This document shows positions 10,704-21,375 of a stretch of DNA of 64,000 bases, piece by piece. Origin of the DNA: Rhodovulum imhoffii (GTDB taxonomy: Bacteria > Pseudomonadota > Alphaproteobacteria > Rhodobacterales > Rhodobacteraceae); contig NZ_QAAA01000003.1 of NCBI RefSeq assembly GCF_003046545.1, positions 186,001 through 250,000 on the forward strand. The letters run 5' to 3'. Made by a program: the position numbers and the translations under genes. The first letter of the stretch is position 1. Every line of letters starts with the position of its first letter. Below the pieces are notes generated by a model. That model saw only the letters and a list, made by a program, of their open reading frames with translations. It did no database searches and was not told the DNA's origin.

Positions 10704-10883
10704 TCAGAAATCGACGGCGATGCCTTTGCGTTCCCAATCGCCATAGCGGACCGGTTCCGGGCCGACGCGCCCGCCATATTCAGGGGGAAGATCCATCTTC
10801 GCGGCGGTTTTGCGGCGTTCCTCGGCTTCTTGCAAGGCACGCTGCGCCGCGGCAGGCAGGTCTTTGCGATCGGGCTGTGTCAT
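10704..10883 (-). CDS. DUF1674 protein (succinate dehydrogenase assembly factor 4-like)
   Basis: A 59-residue protein ending GRVGPEPVRYGDWERKGIAVDF, which is the DUF1674 / SDHAF4 signature. Eukaryotic SDHAF4 binds the flavinated SdhA subunit and aids assembly of complex II; the bacterial role is inferred from homology. The ATG at 10883 follows AAGGAG and gives the expected short length. It is divergent from rsmB, about 70 bp away, and no sdh genes are in the window. Confidence 0.85.
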   Translation of the reverse strand: MTQPDRKDLPAAAQRALQEAEERRKTAAKMDLPPEYGGRVGPEPVRYGDWERKGIAVDF

Positions 10884-10953
10884 GGCAGGCTCCTTGAGTG
10901 ACCTCGGGGGATGATATACGCCCCGATTGCAACGAAACAAGCCGGGGGCCGGT

Positions 10954-12216
10954 ATGGCAGGACAGTCTGACACAGGGCGCGCGGCGGCGCTGGCGCTTCT
11001 TCAGGGGGTGCTGGATGAAAAACGTCTGCTGTCCGAAATTGCCCCCGATGCCGCGTTGGCCCCCGCCGGAAAGGCCCGGGCCCGGCGGCTGGCGCAGACG
11101 ACGCTGCGCCATGTGGGGCGGGCGGATGCGTTGCTCAAACCCCATCTGCGCCGCTTGCCTCCGCCGGTGGTGCGCCAGATCCTGCGGATGGCGGTGGTCG
11201 AGATGCTGGAGGAGGGGGCGCCCCCCCACGGTGTGGTCAATGCGGCGGTCAGCCTGACCCGCGCCCAGCCCAACATGGGGGCCATGGCGAATTTCGTGAA
11301 CGCGGTTCTGCGCAAGATGGGCCAGACCGACCCGGCCCGCTGGAATGCCCTGCCGCCCCAGCGCCTGCCGGGCTGGCTGCGGGGGCGGCTCGACAGCGCG
11401 TGGGGGCGCAAGGCGGTGGAGGCGATGGAGGCCGCCCATGCCCGCGCCGCGCCGCTGGACCTGACCCCGCGCGACGGCGATGCCGGGGCGCTGGCTGCGG
11501 CCACCGGCGGGCAGGTTCTGCCCACGGGCAATGTACGGCTGGCGGGCGGGCAGGTGTCGGCCTTGCCGGGTTACGATACCGGGGCATGGTGGGTGCAGGA
11601 TGCCGCCGCCGCATTGCCCGTGCGCCTTCTGGCCCCGCAACCGGGGGAGCGCATCGCGGATCTGTGTGCCGCACCGGGGGGCAAGACGTTGCAGCTTGCC
11701 GCCGCCGGAGCGCGGGTGAGGGCGCTGGACATTTCTGCCGCCCGGCTGGCGCGTTTGCGGGAAAACCTCGCCCGAACGGGGTTGGCGGCCGATGTCGTCG
11801 AGGCCGATGTCCTGACATGGCAGCCCGACGTGCCGCTGGACGCGGTCTTGCTGGATGCGCCCTGTTCGGCCACGGGCACGATCCGGCGCCATCCGGATTT
11901 GCCTTTCGTGAAAACCGCCAGGGGGATAAGGCCGCTCTTCGATGTGCAGGCGCAGATGATCGATCGTGCCCTGAATATGGTGCGCCCCGGCGGGCGGCTG
12001 GTGTATTGCACCTGCTCACTTCTGCCCGAAGAGGGTGAGGCCCAATTGGCCGCCGCGCTGGAGCGTCATCCGGGGCTGGGCCTCGCCCCGGTGGAGGTCG
12101 ATGTGCCGGCGCACTGGCGCGCCCCCGGCGGGGGAATGCGCCTGCGCCCGGACGACTGGTCCGACATTGGCGGGCTGGACGGGTTCTTCATGGTGGCCCT
12201 GCGCAAACCGGGTTGA
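10954..12216 (+). CDS. rsmB: 16S rRNA (cytosine-5)-methyltransferase of the RsmB/NOP family
   Basis: Expected to form m5C967 in 16S rRNA. The 420 residues have an N-terminal NusB-like helical domain (about 1-140, with [11 protein letters not shown] and [10 protein letters not shown]) and a C-terminal SAM domain. The SAM domain shows [26 protein letters not shown], the [15 protein letters not shown] motif and the second catalytic-Cys motif [12 protein letters not shown]. The ATG at 10954 is the first that gives a family-like N-terminus; its ribosome site is weak. purH follows after about 107 bp with no gene between. Confidence 0.93.
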   Translation: MAGQSDTGRAAALALLQGVLDEKRLLSEIAPDAALAPAGKARARRLAQTTLRHVGRADALLKPHLRRLPPPVVRQILRMAVVEMLEEGAPPHGVVNAAVSLTRAQPNMGAMANFVNAVLRKMGQTDPARWNALPPQRLPGWLRGRLDSAWGRKAVEAMEAAHARAAPLDLTPRDGDAGALAAATGGQVLPTGNVRLAGGQVSALPGYDTGAWWVQDAAAALPVRLLAPQPGERIADLCAAPGGKTLQLAAAGARVRALDISAARLARLRENLARTGLAADVVEADVLTWQPDVPLDAVLLDAPCSATGTIRRHPDLPFVKTARGIRPLFDVQAQMIDRALNMVRPGGRLVYCTCSLLPEEGEAQLAAALERHPGLGLAPVEVDVPAHWRAPGGGMRLRPDDWSDIGGLDGFFMVALRKPG

Positions 12217-12323
12217 GGCAAAAGGGATGTTCTCACCGCCTCCGGGATGCGCTATGCCGAGGGCGCCCGGCCCTGAGCCGTGCGCCTCGTGCACCCGACC
12301 CGTTGCAACCTAAGGACGACCCG

Positions 12324-13913
12324 ATGACCGACCTCGTGCCCCTGCGCCGTGCGCTGCTTTCCGTTTCCGACAAGACCGGCCTGATCGGTCTGGGCAAGGC
12401 TCTGGCCGACAGGGGGGTGGAACTGCTGTCCACGGGCGGTACGGCGAAGGCCCTGAGGGAAGCCGGGCTGGGGGTGCTGGACGTGGCAGAGGTAACCGGC
12501 TTTCCGGAGATGATGGATGGCCGGGTGAAAACCCTCCATCCGATGGTGCATGGCGGGTTGCTGGCCCTGCGCGACAACCCCGACCATCTTGCCGCCATGG
12601 ACAAGCACGGCATCGGCGCGATCGACCTTCTGGTGGTGAACCTTTACCCGTTCGAGGAAACCGTGGCCAGAGGCGCCGAGCACGCCAGCTGCGTGGAAAA
12701 TATCGACATCGGCGGTCCGGCGATGATCCGCGCCGCGGCCAAGAACCATGCTTTCGTCAGCGTTGTCACCGATACGCAGGATTACGCCGCGCTTCTGGAG
12801 GAACTGGCAGCCCATGACGGGGCGACATCTTACGCCTTCCGGCAAGGGCTGGCGCAAACCGCCTATGCCCGGACCGGGGCCTATGACGCGGCGGTATCCG
12901 GCTGGATGGCGGAGGCGCTGAATCAGCCCGCCCCGCGTCGCAGGGTGGTGGCCGGGACCCTGGCCCAGACCCTGCGCTACGGTGAGAACCCGCACCAGTC
13001 GGCGGCGTTCTACGTGGATGGTTCGGCCCGCCCCGGTGTCGCGACCGCGAAACAATGGCAGGGCAAGGAACTGTCATATAATAACATCAACGATACCGAT
13101 GCCGCGTTCGAACTGGTCAGCGAGTTCCTGCCCGCCGACGGCCCGGCCTGTGCGATCATCAAGCACGCAAACCCCTGTGGGGTGGCCCGCGGCGCGTCTT
13201 TGAAAGAAGCCTATCGGCGCGCCTTCGACTGCGACCGCACATCGGCCTTCGGAGGCATCGTCGCCCTGAACATGACGCTGGATGCCGAAACCGCGACGGC
13301 GATCGCTGAAATCTTCACCGAGGTGGTCATTGCCCCCGGCGCCGATGACGCCGCCCGGGAAATTTTTGCCAGAAAGAAAAACCTGCGCCTTCTGACAACC
13401 GGGAGCCTTGCCGATCCGGCCACGGCCAGCCTGACGCTGCGCCAGGTCTCCGGCGGGTTTCTCGTGCAGGACAAGGACAATGGCCGCCTTGCCGTGGGGG
13501 ACCTGAAAGTGGCGACCAAACGCGCCCCGTCGGAAGAGGAACTGGCCGATCTGCTGTTTGCATGGAAAGTGGCCAAGCATGTCAAGTCCAACGCCATCGT
13601 TTATGTGAAGGATGGCGCGACCGTGGGGGTTGGCGCCGGGCAGATGAGCCGTGTGGACAGCACCCGCATCGCCGCGCGCAAGGCGCGGGACATGGCCGAA
13701 GCGATGGGGCTGGGCACGCCGCTGACGCAAGGCTCCGTCGTGGCGTCGGACGCGTTCTTTCCGTTCCCCGACGGGCTGCTGAGCGCGGCCGAAGCCGGGG
13801 CGCGCGCCGTGATTCAGCCGGGCGGATCGATCCGCGACGATGAGGTCATCGCCGCCGCCGATGAGGCCGGGCTTGCCATGGTTTTCACCGGCATGCGCCA
13901 CTTCCGGCACTGA
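12324..13913 (+). CDS. purH: Bifunctional AICAR transformylase / IMP cyclohydrolase
   Basis: PurH performs the last two steps of IMP synthesis: formyl transfer from 10-formyl-THF to AICAR, then ring closure. The 529 residues show an MGS-like N-terminal cyclohydrolase domain ([28 protein letters not shown]) and a C-terminal AICAR transformylase domain with [20 protein letters not shown] and [11 protein letters not shown]. The ATG at 12324 follows TAAGGA. lspA begins 4 nt after its stop, so the two are probably co-transcribed. Confidence 0.98.
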   Translation: MTDLVPLRRALLSVSDKTGLIGLGKALADRGVELLSTGGTAKALREAGLGVLDVAEVTGFPEMMDGRVKTLHPMVHGGLLALRDNPDHLAAMDKHGIGAIDLLVVNLYPFEETVARGAEHASCVENIDIGGPAMIRAAAKNHAFVSVVTDTQDYAALLEELAAHDGATSYAFRQGLAQTAYARTGAYDAAVSGWMAEALNQPAPRRRVVAGTLAQTLRYGENPHQSAAFYVDGSARPGVATAKQWQGKELSYNNINDTDAAFELVSEFLPADGPACAIIKHANPCGVARGASLKEAYRRAFDCDRTSAFGGIVALNMTLDAETATAIAEIFTEVVIAPGADDAAREIFARKKNLRLLTTGSLADPATASLTLRQVSGGFLVQDKDNGRLAVGDLKVATKRAPSEEELADLLFAWKVAKHVKSNAIVYVKDGATVGVGAGQMSRVDSTRIAARKARDMAEAMGLGTPLTQGSVVASDAFFPFPDGLLSAAEAGARAVIQPGGSIRDDEVIAAADEAGLAMVFTGMRHFRH

Positions 13914-13917
13914 AGCC

Positions 13918-14388
13918 ATGGGGCTCGTGACGCGCGCGGCGCTGATCCTCTTTGTCCTGGACCAGGCGGTAAAAATTTTCGTCGTGCAATGGCTCGGTCT
14001 TGCGCACCGCCTGGCGATCGATGTCGTGCCGCCCTTTTTCAACCTGCGCATGGCCTGGAACCGGGGGATGAATTTCGGGCTCTTTGCCAATGATGCCGGG
14101 ATCGTCCGCTGGGGCCTGGTCGTTATTGCGCTTGCGGTTTCGGCATGGGTGCTGTGGTGGGTGCGCCGCCTTCCGCAACGCCCGGCGGTGTTGATTTCGG
14201 CCGGGGTTCTGGTTGGTGGCGCGCTGGGTAATGCGGTGGATCGCGTCGTTTACGGTGCCGTGGCCGATTTTATAAATATGTCGTGCTGCGGCCTGACCAA
14301 TCCATTTGCCTTTAATCTGGCGGATATCGGTATTTTCGCGGGAGCGTTCGGGCTGGTCCTGTTTTCCGGGCGTGACAAAGTCTCGTGA
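13918..14388 (+). CDS. lspA: Lipoprotein signal peptidase (signal peptidase II)
   Basis: LspA removes signal peptides from diacylglyceryl-modified prolipoproteins in the inner membrane. The 156-residue protein has four hydrophobic segments. It carries [23 protein letters not shown] with the first catalytic Asp, and [11 protein letters not shown] with the second. The ATG at 13918 follows the purH stop by 4 nt. The gene overlaps an upstream in-frame extension of the DUF3035 lipoprotein gene, which is itself a likely LspA substrate. Confidence 0.95.
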   Translation: MGLVTRAALILFVLDQAVKIFVVQWLGLAHRLAIDVVPPFFNLRMAWNRGMNFGLFANDAGIVRWGLVVIALAVSAWVLWWVRRLPQRPAVLISAGVLVGGALGNAVDRVVYGAVADFINMSCCGLTNPFAFNLADIGIFAGAFGLVLFSGRDKVS

Positions 14389-14441
14389 CGCGCCGCGTTG
14401 CATCGGTTAAGAAACGCGGAAGGCCGGAAAGGGAGAAAACC

Positions 14442-14981
14442 ATGCGCCGAGCGCCCAGCATCGTGATTTCCATGTTTTTGGCCACTGCTGTGCTGGCCGG
14501 ATGCAGCCGCGATGGTGCGCCGCAACTCATGAATCTGTCCAGCGGCAAGCGCGCCCCGGACGAGTTCGCGGTGCTTCCCGGCAAGCCGCTGGAGATGCCA
14601 CAGGACGTGGCGGCGCTGCCCGAACCGACACCCGGCGGTGCCAACCGCACAGATCCGACCCCCCATGCCGATGCCGTCGCCGCGCTGGGCGGCAACCCTG
14701 CCCGTGTGGCCCGCAGCGGGGCCGTGCCGGGGGGAGATGCGCGGCTTGTGAGCTATGCCTCCCGCCATGGGGTGCAGGGAAATATCCGGGAAACGCTGTT
14801 TGCCGAGGATGTCGAATATCGCCGGCAAAACAACGGCCGCCTGCTGGAGCGGGCGTTGAATGTAAACGTTTATTACCGCGCCTACCGGGACCAGTCGCTC
14901 GATCAGCATGCGGAACTGGAACGCTGGCGCCGCGCGGGCGCGCGCAATGTGGGGGCGCCGCCGCGGCAGGTGGGTGAGTAA
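14442..14981 (+). CDS. DUF3035 lipoprotein
   Basis: A 179-residue lipoprotein of the DUF3035 family, common in Rhodobacterales and uncharacterised. The signal peptide runs to a clear lipobox LAGC at about residue 22. After it come PDEFAVLPGKPLEMP and a Pro/Gly-rich region, then a C-terminal helix with RQNNGRLLERALNVNVYYRAYRD. The ATG at 14442 follows GGGAGA and gives a proper signal peptide; an earlier in-frame start would put charged residues before it. It lies between lspA and the M16 pair. Confidence 0.88.
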   Translation: MRRAPSIVISMFLATAVLAGCSRDGAPQLMNLSSGKRAPDEFAVLPGKPLEMPQDVAALPEPTPGGANRTDPTPHADAVAALGGNPARVARSGAVPGGDARLVSYASRHGVQGNIRETLFAEDVEYRRQNNGRLLERALNVNVYYRAYRDQSLDQHAELERWRRAGARNVGAPPRQVGE

Positions 14982-15058
14982 GCTCACATCTGTGTTGGTT
15001 TGGCTTGAACCCTGTGCTGCGGGGCGTAGCTTAGGACCAGTTTTGTCCAGAGGTGCCC

Positions 15059-16384
15059 ATGCTGCGTATTTTCGTTCTCTGCCTTGTCCTTGCCTGCCCC
15101 CTGCAGGCCGCGCCGGTTACCAGCTTCAGCCTTGAGAATGGCCTTCAGGTCGTGGTGATTGAGGATCACCGCGCCCCTGTCGCGGTCAACATGGTCTGGT
15201 ATCGCGTCGGGGCTGCGGACGAAGCGCCGGGGAAATCCGGGCTGGCACATTTTCTCGAACACCTGATGTTCAAAGGAACGGATACGGTCGGACCGGGGGA
15301 ATTTTCGGCTACGGTTGCGGCGCAGGGGGGGGCTGATAACGCGTTCACCTCCTGGGATTATACGGCTTATTATCAACGCTTTGCTGCCGACCGGCTGGAG
15401 ATGATGATCCGCATGGAGGCAGACCGAATGGCCAATCTGCGCCTTGCACAGACCGATGTGGAGACCGAGCGCGAGGTGATCCTGGAAGAACGCGGCCAGC
15501 GCACGGATAACGACCCCGGCGCGTTGTTCAGCGAACAGCGCCGGGCGGCGCAGTTTCTCAACCATCCCTACGGCATCCCGATCATCGGCTGGCGCCATGA
15601 GATGGCGGCCCTGACGCGGGAGGATGCGCTGGCCTTCTATCGCGCCCATTACGTGCCGGACAACGCGGTTCTTGTGGTTGCGGGCGATGTGGACCCGCAG
15701 GCGGTACGCCAGATGGCGCAGGCCCATTTCGGCCCTCTGGCCGCCGCCGGGGTCATGCCGCGCCAACGCCCGCAGGAACCGCCCCAGATTTCCGCACGCC
15801 GGCTGACGCTGGTGGATGCGCGGGTGGGGCAGCCCTATCTCGCGCGCAGTTACCTGGCGCCGGGGCGGGGTCCGGGGGCGCAGGAGCGTGCGGCGGCATT
15901 GGTTTATCTGGCGGAGCTTTTGGGCGGCGAAGGGGCCGATTCCCGTTTGGGGGAGGCGCTCCAGTTCGATCGACAGCTGGCGGTTTACACCGGTGCGTTC
16001 TATGACGGGCTGACGCGCGACGACACGGAGTTCAGCTTTGTCGTCGTTCCCGCAGCGGGTGTGGGCCTGGCGCAGGCCGAGGCCGCGCTGGACGAAGTTC
16101 TGGCGGAGTTCCTGCAAAACGGGGTCACGCCGGAGCGGTTCGGGCGTGTCAAGACCCGCCTGCGTGCCGCAGATATCTATGCCCGCGACAACGTGCAGGA
16201 CTTGGCCTATCTCTACGGTCAGGGGTTGGCCATCGGCCTGTCGGTGGAAGATATCGCCGCGTGGCCCGGCCTGTTGCAGCAAGTCACGCCAGAGGATGTG
16301 ATGGAAGTCGCCCGCATCGTGCTGCGCCCGGAGGCGGCGGTGACGGGATATCTTGCCCGGCCGGAACAGGAGGCTTCCCAATGA
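15059..16384 (+). CDS. Periplasmic M16 family zinc metallopeptidase, active-type subunit
   Basis: A 441-residue exported insulinase-type peptidase. A short signal peptide ends near LQAAP. HFLEH at residues 64-68 is the inverted zinc motif HXXEH, and ETEREVILEE supplies the third ligand about 75 residues later. The usual two-lobed M16 fold follows (HPYGIPIIGW in the first lobe). ATG 15059 is preferred to GTG 15053 because of spacing from AGAGG. The next gene overlaps by ATGA and encodes a partner without the zinc motif, as in heterodimeric M16 peptidases. Confidence 0.93.
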   Translation: MLRIFVLCLVLACPLQAAPVTSFSLENGLQVVVIEDHRAPVAVNMVWYRVGAADEAPGKSGLAHFLEHLMFKGTDTVGPGEFSATVAAQGGADNAFTSWDYTAYYQRFAADRLEMMIRMEADRMANLRLAQTDVETEREVILEERGQRTDNDPGALFSEQRRAAQFLNHPYGIPIIGWRHEMAALTREDALAFYRAHYVPDNAVLVVAGDVDPQAVRQMAQAHFGPLAAAGVMPRQRPQEPPQISARRLTLVDARVGQPYLARSYLAPGRGPGAQERAAALVYLAELLGGEGADSRLGEALQFDRQLAVYTGAFYDGLTRDDTEFSFVVVPAAGVGLAQAEAALDEVLAEFLQNGVTPERFGRVKTRLRAADIYARDNVQDLAYLYGQGLAIGLSVEDIAAWPGLLQQVTPEDVMEVARIVLRPEAAVTGYLARPEQEASQ

Positions 16385-17703
16385 TCCGGTTTTTTGCCCT
16401 TGTCCTGATGCTGGCGTCGTCCCTGATGCTTGCGTCGCCCCTGCGCGCCGAAATCGCGGTGCAGGAGATTACCTCCCCCGGCGGGGTGCAGGCGTGGCTG
16501 GTGGAAAGCCATGACATTCCCTTCCTCGCGCTGGAGATTCGCTTTCGGGGGGGGGGCAGCCTGGACGCGCCCGGCAAACGCGGAGCGATCAACCTGATGA
16601 CCGCGCTGCTGGAAGAAGGGGCGGGCCAGCGTGACGCACGGGCCTTTGCCCGTGCCCGAGATGAGTTGGCAGCCAGCTTTCGATTCCGTGCTTCCCAGGA
16701 TGCGGTGGCCGTTTCAGCCAGGGTGCTGACCGAAAACCGCGCTGCCGCACTGGAGGTGTTGCGACAGGCGCTGACCGAACCGCGCTTTGACAGCGATGCG
16801 GTGGAGCGTGTACGGGCCCAGGTTCTGGCCGGGTTGCGCGCCGGTGAGGCCGATCCGAATACCATCGCCGCGAACCGTTTCGCGGAACTGGCCTTCGGAG
16901 GGCACCCTTATGGCAGTGCGCTGGATGGCACCCCCGACAGTGTCGCCGCGCTGACGCGTGCGGATTTGCAGGAGGCCAAAGCGCGGGCTATGGCCCGGGA
17001 CCGTCTGTTCGTTGCCGCAGCGGGCGACATTACGGCCGCAGAGCTTGGTCCGCTTCTGGATGCCCTGTTCGCGGGGCTGCCCGAAGCCGGCGCGCCGCAG
17101 CCCGGCCCGGCGGACCTGTCCCTGCCCGGCGGAGAAACGGTGATCCCGTTCGAGACACCGCAATCGGTGGCCTTGTTCGGACAGCGCGGGCTGGCGCGGG
17201 AGCACCCGGATTTCTTTACCGCCTTCGTGATCAACGACGCCCTTGGCGCGGGGAATTTCTCTTCCCGCCTGATGCAGGAGGTTCGGGTGAAGCGCGGCCT
17301 GACCTACGGTGTCTATTCCTACCTTGCGCCGATGGATCATGCCGCGATGATTTACGGGCGCGTGGCCTCGGCCAACGGGCGCATCGCCGAAGCGATCGGG
17401 GTCATCAGGCAGGAATGGCGCCGTATGGCCGGTGAGGGGATGACCGCGCAGGAGCTGGAGCAGGTCAAGACGTATCTCACCGGGGCCTACCCGCTGCGTT
17501 TTGACGGTAACGCCAATATTGCGCGTATCCTCGTGGGAATGCAGATGGAGGGGCTCGACCCCGCGTATATCGCCACCCGCAATGACCGCATTCGTGCCGT
17601 CACCGTGGAAGATGTCGGCCGGGTGGCGCGCGAATGGCTGGACCCCGCCGGTCTGCATTTCGTTGTGGTCGGTCAGCCGGAGGGGCTGAAGGGGGCAGAG
17701 TGA
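16381..17703 (+). CDS. M16 family protein lacking the zinc motif (partner subunit)
   Basis: A 440-residue exported M16 homologue with signal peptide MIRFFALVLMLASSLMLASP. Where active members carry HXXEH this protein reads NLMTALLEEGAGQ, so zinc binding and catalysis are lost. The C-terminal substrate-binding R/Y motif is kept: VRVKRGLTYGVYSY. This split matches the paired M16 arrangement, with an active subunit plus an inactive substrate-binding one. It is translationally coupled to the upstream gene. The substrate is unknown, possibly periplasmic peptides. Confidence 0.92.
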   Translation: MIRFFALVLMLASSLMLASPLRAEIAVQEITSPGGVQAWLVESHDIPFLALEIRFRGGGSLDAPGKRGAINLMTALLEEGAGQRDARAFARARDELAASFRFRASQDAVAVSARVLTENRAAALEVLRQALTEPRFDSDAVERVRAQVLAGLRAGEADPNTIAANRFAELAFGGHPYGSALDGTPDSVAALTRADLQEAKARAMARDRLFVAAAGDITAAELGPLLDALFAGLPEAGAPQPGPADLSLPGGETVIPFETPQSVALFGQRGLAREHPDFFTAFVINDALGAGNFSSRLMQEVRVKRGLTYGVYSYLAPMDHAAMIYGRVASANGRIAEAIGVIRQEWRRMAGEGMTAQELEQVKTYLTGAYPLRFDGNANIARILVGMQMEGLDPAYIATRNDRIRAVTVEDVGRVAREWLDPAGLHFVVVGQPEGLKGAE

Positions 17704-17745
17704 TCCTGTGGCCGAATCGGCGTGGGGCGTGCTAGTTGTGGTAGG

Positions 17746-19566
17746 ATGAGCACATCCAGCCCCAAAATAAGCCTCGAATCGTCGCAAATCCGCCCTTTGG
17801 ATGAGACCGTGATCAATCGCATCGCCGCTGGTGAGGTGGTGGAGCGACCGGCTTCCGCCGTCAAGGAGCTTGTAGAAAACGCGCTGGATGCCGGGGCGGG
17901 ACGGGTGGATGTCGCCTGTGCCGACGGGGGCAAGACGCTGATCCGCGTCACCGATGATGGTCACGGGATCGGGGCGGCGGATCTGCCGATGGCACTGGCG
18001 CGTCACGCGACGTCGAAGATCGACGGTTCGGACTTGCTGAACATCCGCAGTTTCGGTTTTCGGGGGGAGGCGCTGGCCTCTCTTGCGGCGGTCGGGCGGT
18101 TGACGCTGACCTCCCGCAGGGGGGAGGATGCGGCGCGGATTGCGGCCGCGGGCGGGGAAATCGGCGCGGTCCGCCCCGCCGCTTTGGCGTGTGGAACGGT
18201 GGTGGAGTTGCGCGATCTGTTCTATGCCACGCCCGCGCGGCTGAAATTTCTGCGCAGTGACCGGGCCGAGGCGCAGGCAATCACCGATGTTGTCAAGCGG
18301 TTGGCGATGGCAGAGCCATTCGTCAGCTTTACCCTGCGGGACCTGACAGGCGGGGGCGAGGGGCGCGTGGTTTTTCGGGCCGATGCGGAAACCGGCGACC
18401 TGTTCGATGCGCTGCACGGTCGTCTGGCGCATGTGTTGGGGGTGGAGTTCGCGGAAAATGCCCTGCGCATCGATGCGGAGCGTGAGGGTCTTCGCCTGAC
18501 CGGCTATGCGGCGCTGCCGACATATTCGCGCGGGTCGGCGGTGGCGCAGTATTTCTTTGTCAACGGGCGGCCCGTGCGGGACAAGCTGTTGATCGGGGCG
18601 CTGCGCGGGGCCTATGCCGATTTCCTGTCGCGGGATCGTCACCCGGCGGCGGTTTTGTTCATTCACTGTGATCCGCACCGGGTGGATGTGAACGTCCATC
18701 CCGCCAAGGCGGAGGTGCGCTTTCGGGAGCCGGGCGTGGCGCGGGGGCTGGTGGTGTCTGCCCTCCGGCACGCATTGGCCGAGGCAGGTCACCGGGCCTC
18801 GACCACCGTGGCGGGGGCGGCGCTTGGTGCGATGCGGCCCGAGACCCCGGCCCGTGTTTACCAGATGGATCGCCCCGGCGCCGGGGCGCTGTCCGTGGCG
18901 ATGCGAGGGCAGGCGCCGCTGGCTGCGCAGTTCGATGAAGCCAGCGCCCGCTATGAACCGCCCGCCGCGGCGGTGGATCCGGCCCATCTGCCGCTGGGTG
19001 CGGCACGGGCGCAGGTACACGAAAATTACATCATCGCGCAGACGGAGACCGGTATTGTCATCGTCGATCAGCATGCGGCCCATGAGCGGCTGGTCTACGA
19101 AAAGCTGAAGGCGCAGATGGCGGAAACCGGTGTTGCGGCGCAGGCGCTGCTGATCCCCGAGATCGTGGAGATGGGGGAGACCGATAGCGCCCGCGTGCTG
19201 GATGCCGCCGGGGATCTCGCCCGTCTTGGGCTGGTGGTGGAGCCTTTCGGGCCCGGAACGATCTGTGTGCGGGAAACCCCGGCCATCCTGGGGGCAGTCA
19301 ACGCCCGCGCCCTTCTGGCGGATATTGCCGATGAACTGGCCGATCTCGGTCAGAGCAGCGCCTTGCAGGAGCGGATCGAGGCGATTCTCAGCCGGGTGGC
19401 CTGCCATGGCTCGGTCCGGTCGGGCCGGTGGATGCGGATCGAGGAGATGAACGCGCTTTTGCGTGAGATGGAGGCAACCTCCCATTCCGGTCAGTGCAAC
19501 CATGGCCGGCCGACTTACGTGGAACTGAAGCTGGCTGATATCGAGAGGTTGTTCGGGCGCACATGA
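17746..19566 (+). CDS. mutL: DNA mismatch repair protein MutL, endonuclease type
   Basis: MutL couples mismatch recognition by MutS to strand removal. The 606 residues open with a GHKL ATPase domain: [19 protein letters not shown] and [10 protein letters not shown]. The C-terminal dimerisation domain contains [15 protein letters not shown], which fits the metal-binding endonuclease motif DQHA(X)2E(X)4E. Later motifs [12 protein letters not shown] and [12 protein letters not shown] also fit nicking MutLs. This is expected where MutH is absent. The ATG at 17746 gives the standard N-terminus. It overlaps rmuC by ATGA. Confidence 0.96.
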   Translation: MSTSSPKISLESSQIRPLDETVINRIAAGEVVERPASAVKELVENALDAGAGRVDVACADGGKTLIRVTDDGHGIGAADLPMALARHATSKIDGSDLLNIRSFGFRGEALASLAAVGRLTLTSRRGEDAARIAAAGGEIGAVRPAALACGTVVELRDLFYATPARLKFLRSDRAEAQAITDVVKRLAMAEPFVSFTLRDLTGGGEGRVVFRADAETGDLFDALHGRLAHVLGVEFAENALRIDAEREGLRLTGYAALPTYSRGSAVAQYFFVNGRPVRDKLLIGALRGAYADFLSRDRHPAAVLFIHCDPHRVDVNVHPAKAEVRFREPGVARGLVVSALRHALAEAGHRASTTVAGAALGAMRPETPARVYQMDRPGAGALSVAMRGQAPLAAQFDEASARYEPPAAAVDPAHLPLGAARAQVHENYIIAQTETGIVIVDQHAAHERLVYEKLKAQMAETGVAAQALLIPEIVEMGETDSARVLDAAGDLARLGLVVEPFGPGTICVRETPAILGAVNARALLADIADELADLGQSSALQERIEAILSRVACHGSVRSGRWMRIEEMNALLREMEATSHSGQCNHGRPTYVELKLADIERLFGRT

Positions 19567-20723
19567 TCGAAGTCTATGGGCAGATGTATCGGTGGGACGA
19601 TCCGGCGGTTCTGGGCGCCGGGGCGGTCTTGGTTCTGGTGGTGCTGGTGCTGGGGCTTTTGGTTTTGGCGGTGCGTCGTGCGGGCCGGTCGGCGGATCTG
19701 GCGGAGCCGCTGATCTACCAGATGAACCAGTTGACGGGTCGCGTGCAGGCGCTTTCCGATGGGCAGCAGCAACTTTCCGGCGGGTTGAGCCATGTCTCCG
19801 AGGCGCAGGCGGCCAGCCAGTCACAGATGTTGCAACTGATGGAAAGCCGCCTGCAACAGGTGAGCGAACAGATGAACCAGAACCTTTACGGATCGGCCCA
19901 GAGGACGGCGAAATCCCTTGGAGAGTTGCAGCAGCGACTGCAGGCGATCGACAAGGCGCAGGCGAACATCGAAAAGCTTTCCGGGGATGTTCTGGGGTTG
20001 CAGGATATCCTGTCCAACAAGCAGACGCGCGGGGCCTTCGGGGAGATTCAACTCCATGACATCGTGTCGAAGGCACTGCCCTGCGACAGCTACACGATGC
20101 AGGCGACCCTGTCCAACGGCAAGCGGGCGGACTGCCTGATCCACCTGCCCAACCCGCCGGGGCCGATCGTGATCGACAGCAAGTTCCCGCTGGAAGCCTA
20201 TGAGGCCCTGCGCCGGGCCGGCACGCCCTGGGATGTGAACGAGGCGGCCAAGCTGCTGCGCAGTTCCGTCAGGGCGCATATCAAGGCGATTTCTGAGAAG
20301 TATATTCTGGAGGGCGAAACCGCCGATGGGGCGCTGATGTTCCTGCCGTCAGAGGCGGTTTACGCAGAGTTGCACGCCAATTTCCCCGAAACCGTGCGCG
20401 ACGGGTTCGATGCGCGGGTTTGGATCGTGTCGCCCACCACCTGCATGGCAACGCTGAACACCATGCGCGCGATTCTCAAGGATGCCCGGATGCGCGAGCA
20501 GGCCGGTGAGATTCGCAAGACGTTGAAACAACTTCACCGGGACGTGGAAATCGTCGTGGAGCGGGTCGGTAAGCTCAATGCCCATTTCGGTCAGGCCCGC
20601 GCGGATCTGGAGGGTATCGGCATTGCCGCGGAAAGGGCCGGAAAACGTGCCGCCCGGCTGGACAATTTCGATTTCGAGGATCTGAGCCCGGAACCCGAAT
20701 TGCACCGTTTGCCGGGCGAATAG
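19563..20723 (+). CDS. rmuC: DNA recombination protein RmuC homologue
   Basis: A 386-residue RmuC-family protein, thought to limit recombination at inverted repeats and to have a restriction-endonuclease-like core. One membrane anchor spans about residues 17-38. A coiled-coil region (about 45-140) follows, then the conserved core with [34 protein letters not shown] and [11 protein letters not shown]. It is translationally coupled to mutL, which places two genome-maintenance genes in one operon. Its stop lies 1 nt from the chrR stop on the other strand. Confidence 0.93.
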   Translation: MIEVYGQMYRWDDPAVLGAGAVLVLVVLVLGLLVLAVRRAGRSADLAEPLIYQMNQLTGRVQALSDGQQQLSGGLSHVSEAQAASQSQMLQLMESRLQQVSEQMNQNLYGSAQRTAKSLGELQQRLQAIDKAQANIEKLSGDVLGLQDILSNKQTRGAFGEIQLHDIVSKALPCDSYTMQATLSNGKRADCLIHLPNPPGPIVIDSKFPLEAYEALRRAGTPWDVNEAAKLLRSSVRAHIKAISEKYILEGETADGALMFLPSEAVYAELHANFPETVRDGFDARVWIVSPTTCMATLNTMRAILKDARMREQAGEIRKTLKQLHRDVEIVVERVGKLNAHFGQARADLEGIGIAAERAGKRAARLDNFDFEDLSPEPELHRLPGE

Positions 20724-20724
20724 A

Positions 20725-21375
20725 TCAGATTCGCAGGAAAGGTTGGGCGAGGCGGGGCAGAAGACCCGAAAAGCGGAGCGGCGCATCGGTTGCGGCCAGG
20801 CAGATGCAGTCCCGTCCGGGGGCGGCGACGGGTGTGTGTTGCAGGTCTTCAGCCGCGATCTCGATATCGCCGGGGCCGAAATGGTCCTGTCCGTCTTCAA
20901 AGGCGCCCTGAAGCACCAGTGTCAGTTCCAGGCCATTATGGCCGTGGTCGGGCACCGCCACCCCGGCGGGGATGTGAAGAAGCCGTACGCTGGCCATGCG
21001 GGAAGTCGGCAGGATCGCCTGCCGCACGCGCCCACCCACGGGCCGCCAGCGCACGGCGTCTATATCCCCGCCGACATAATCGCGCAGCGGCGCGGGGAAG
21101 AGACCGGGGGAGGGCGGAGCCGGAATCTTCTGTTCCTGCGGGGTCTGTCCGATCAGGCGCAGTGTTTTGGCAAGGCTGTCTGTGTCCATTTCACAGGGGG
21201 TGGTGACGTCCAGCACCGCGCCGCCCACAGCCTCATACCCGGCAAGCCGGGCGCGACAGTCATCACACAGGGAGATGTGGCTCGCCACGACAAGGTTGAA
21301 GGCTTCGGGCAGGGAGCCCGTAGCATAGCCCATCAGCAAGGCGTCGGTCAGGTGGTGTTTTATCGTTTTCGTCAT
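20725..21375 (-). CDS. chrR: ChrR-type zinc anti-sigma factor
   Basis: ChrR holds RpoE inactive and releases it on singlet oxygen or related stress. The 216 residues begin with a zinc-binding anti-sigma domain: His7/His8 near the start, then SHISLCDDC with His33, Cys37 and Cys40. A C-terminal cupin domain follows with HIPAGVAVPDHGHNGLELT (HxH...E metal residues) and DLQHTP. This layout and length match R. sphaeroides ChrR. The start overlaps the rpoE stop by 4 nt, which supports stoichiometric co-synthesis with its sigma factor. Confidence 0.95.
   Translation of the reverse strand: MTKTIKHHLTDALLMGYATGSLPEAFNLVVASHISLCDDCRARLAGYEAVGGAVLDVTTPCEMDTDSLAKTLRLIGQTPQEQKIPAPPSPGLFPAPLRDYVGGDIDAVRWRPVGGRVRQAILPTSRMASVRLLHIPAGVAVPDHGHNGLELTLVLQGAFEDGQDHFGPGDIEIAAEDLQHTPVAAPGRDCICLAATDAPLRFSGLLPRLAQPFLRI

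Noticed and set aside
16714..20076. A 1120-codon open frame on the minus strand
   Set aside because: It runs antisense through the second M16 gene, mutL and rmuC, which have clear family motifs. High-GC codon bias leaves the opposite frame free of stops. Its translation has no recognisable domain and is rich in Arg, His and Pro.
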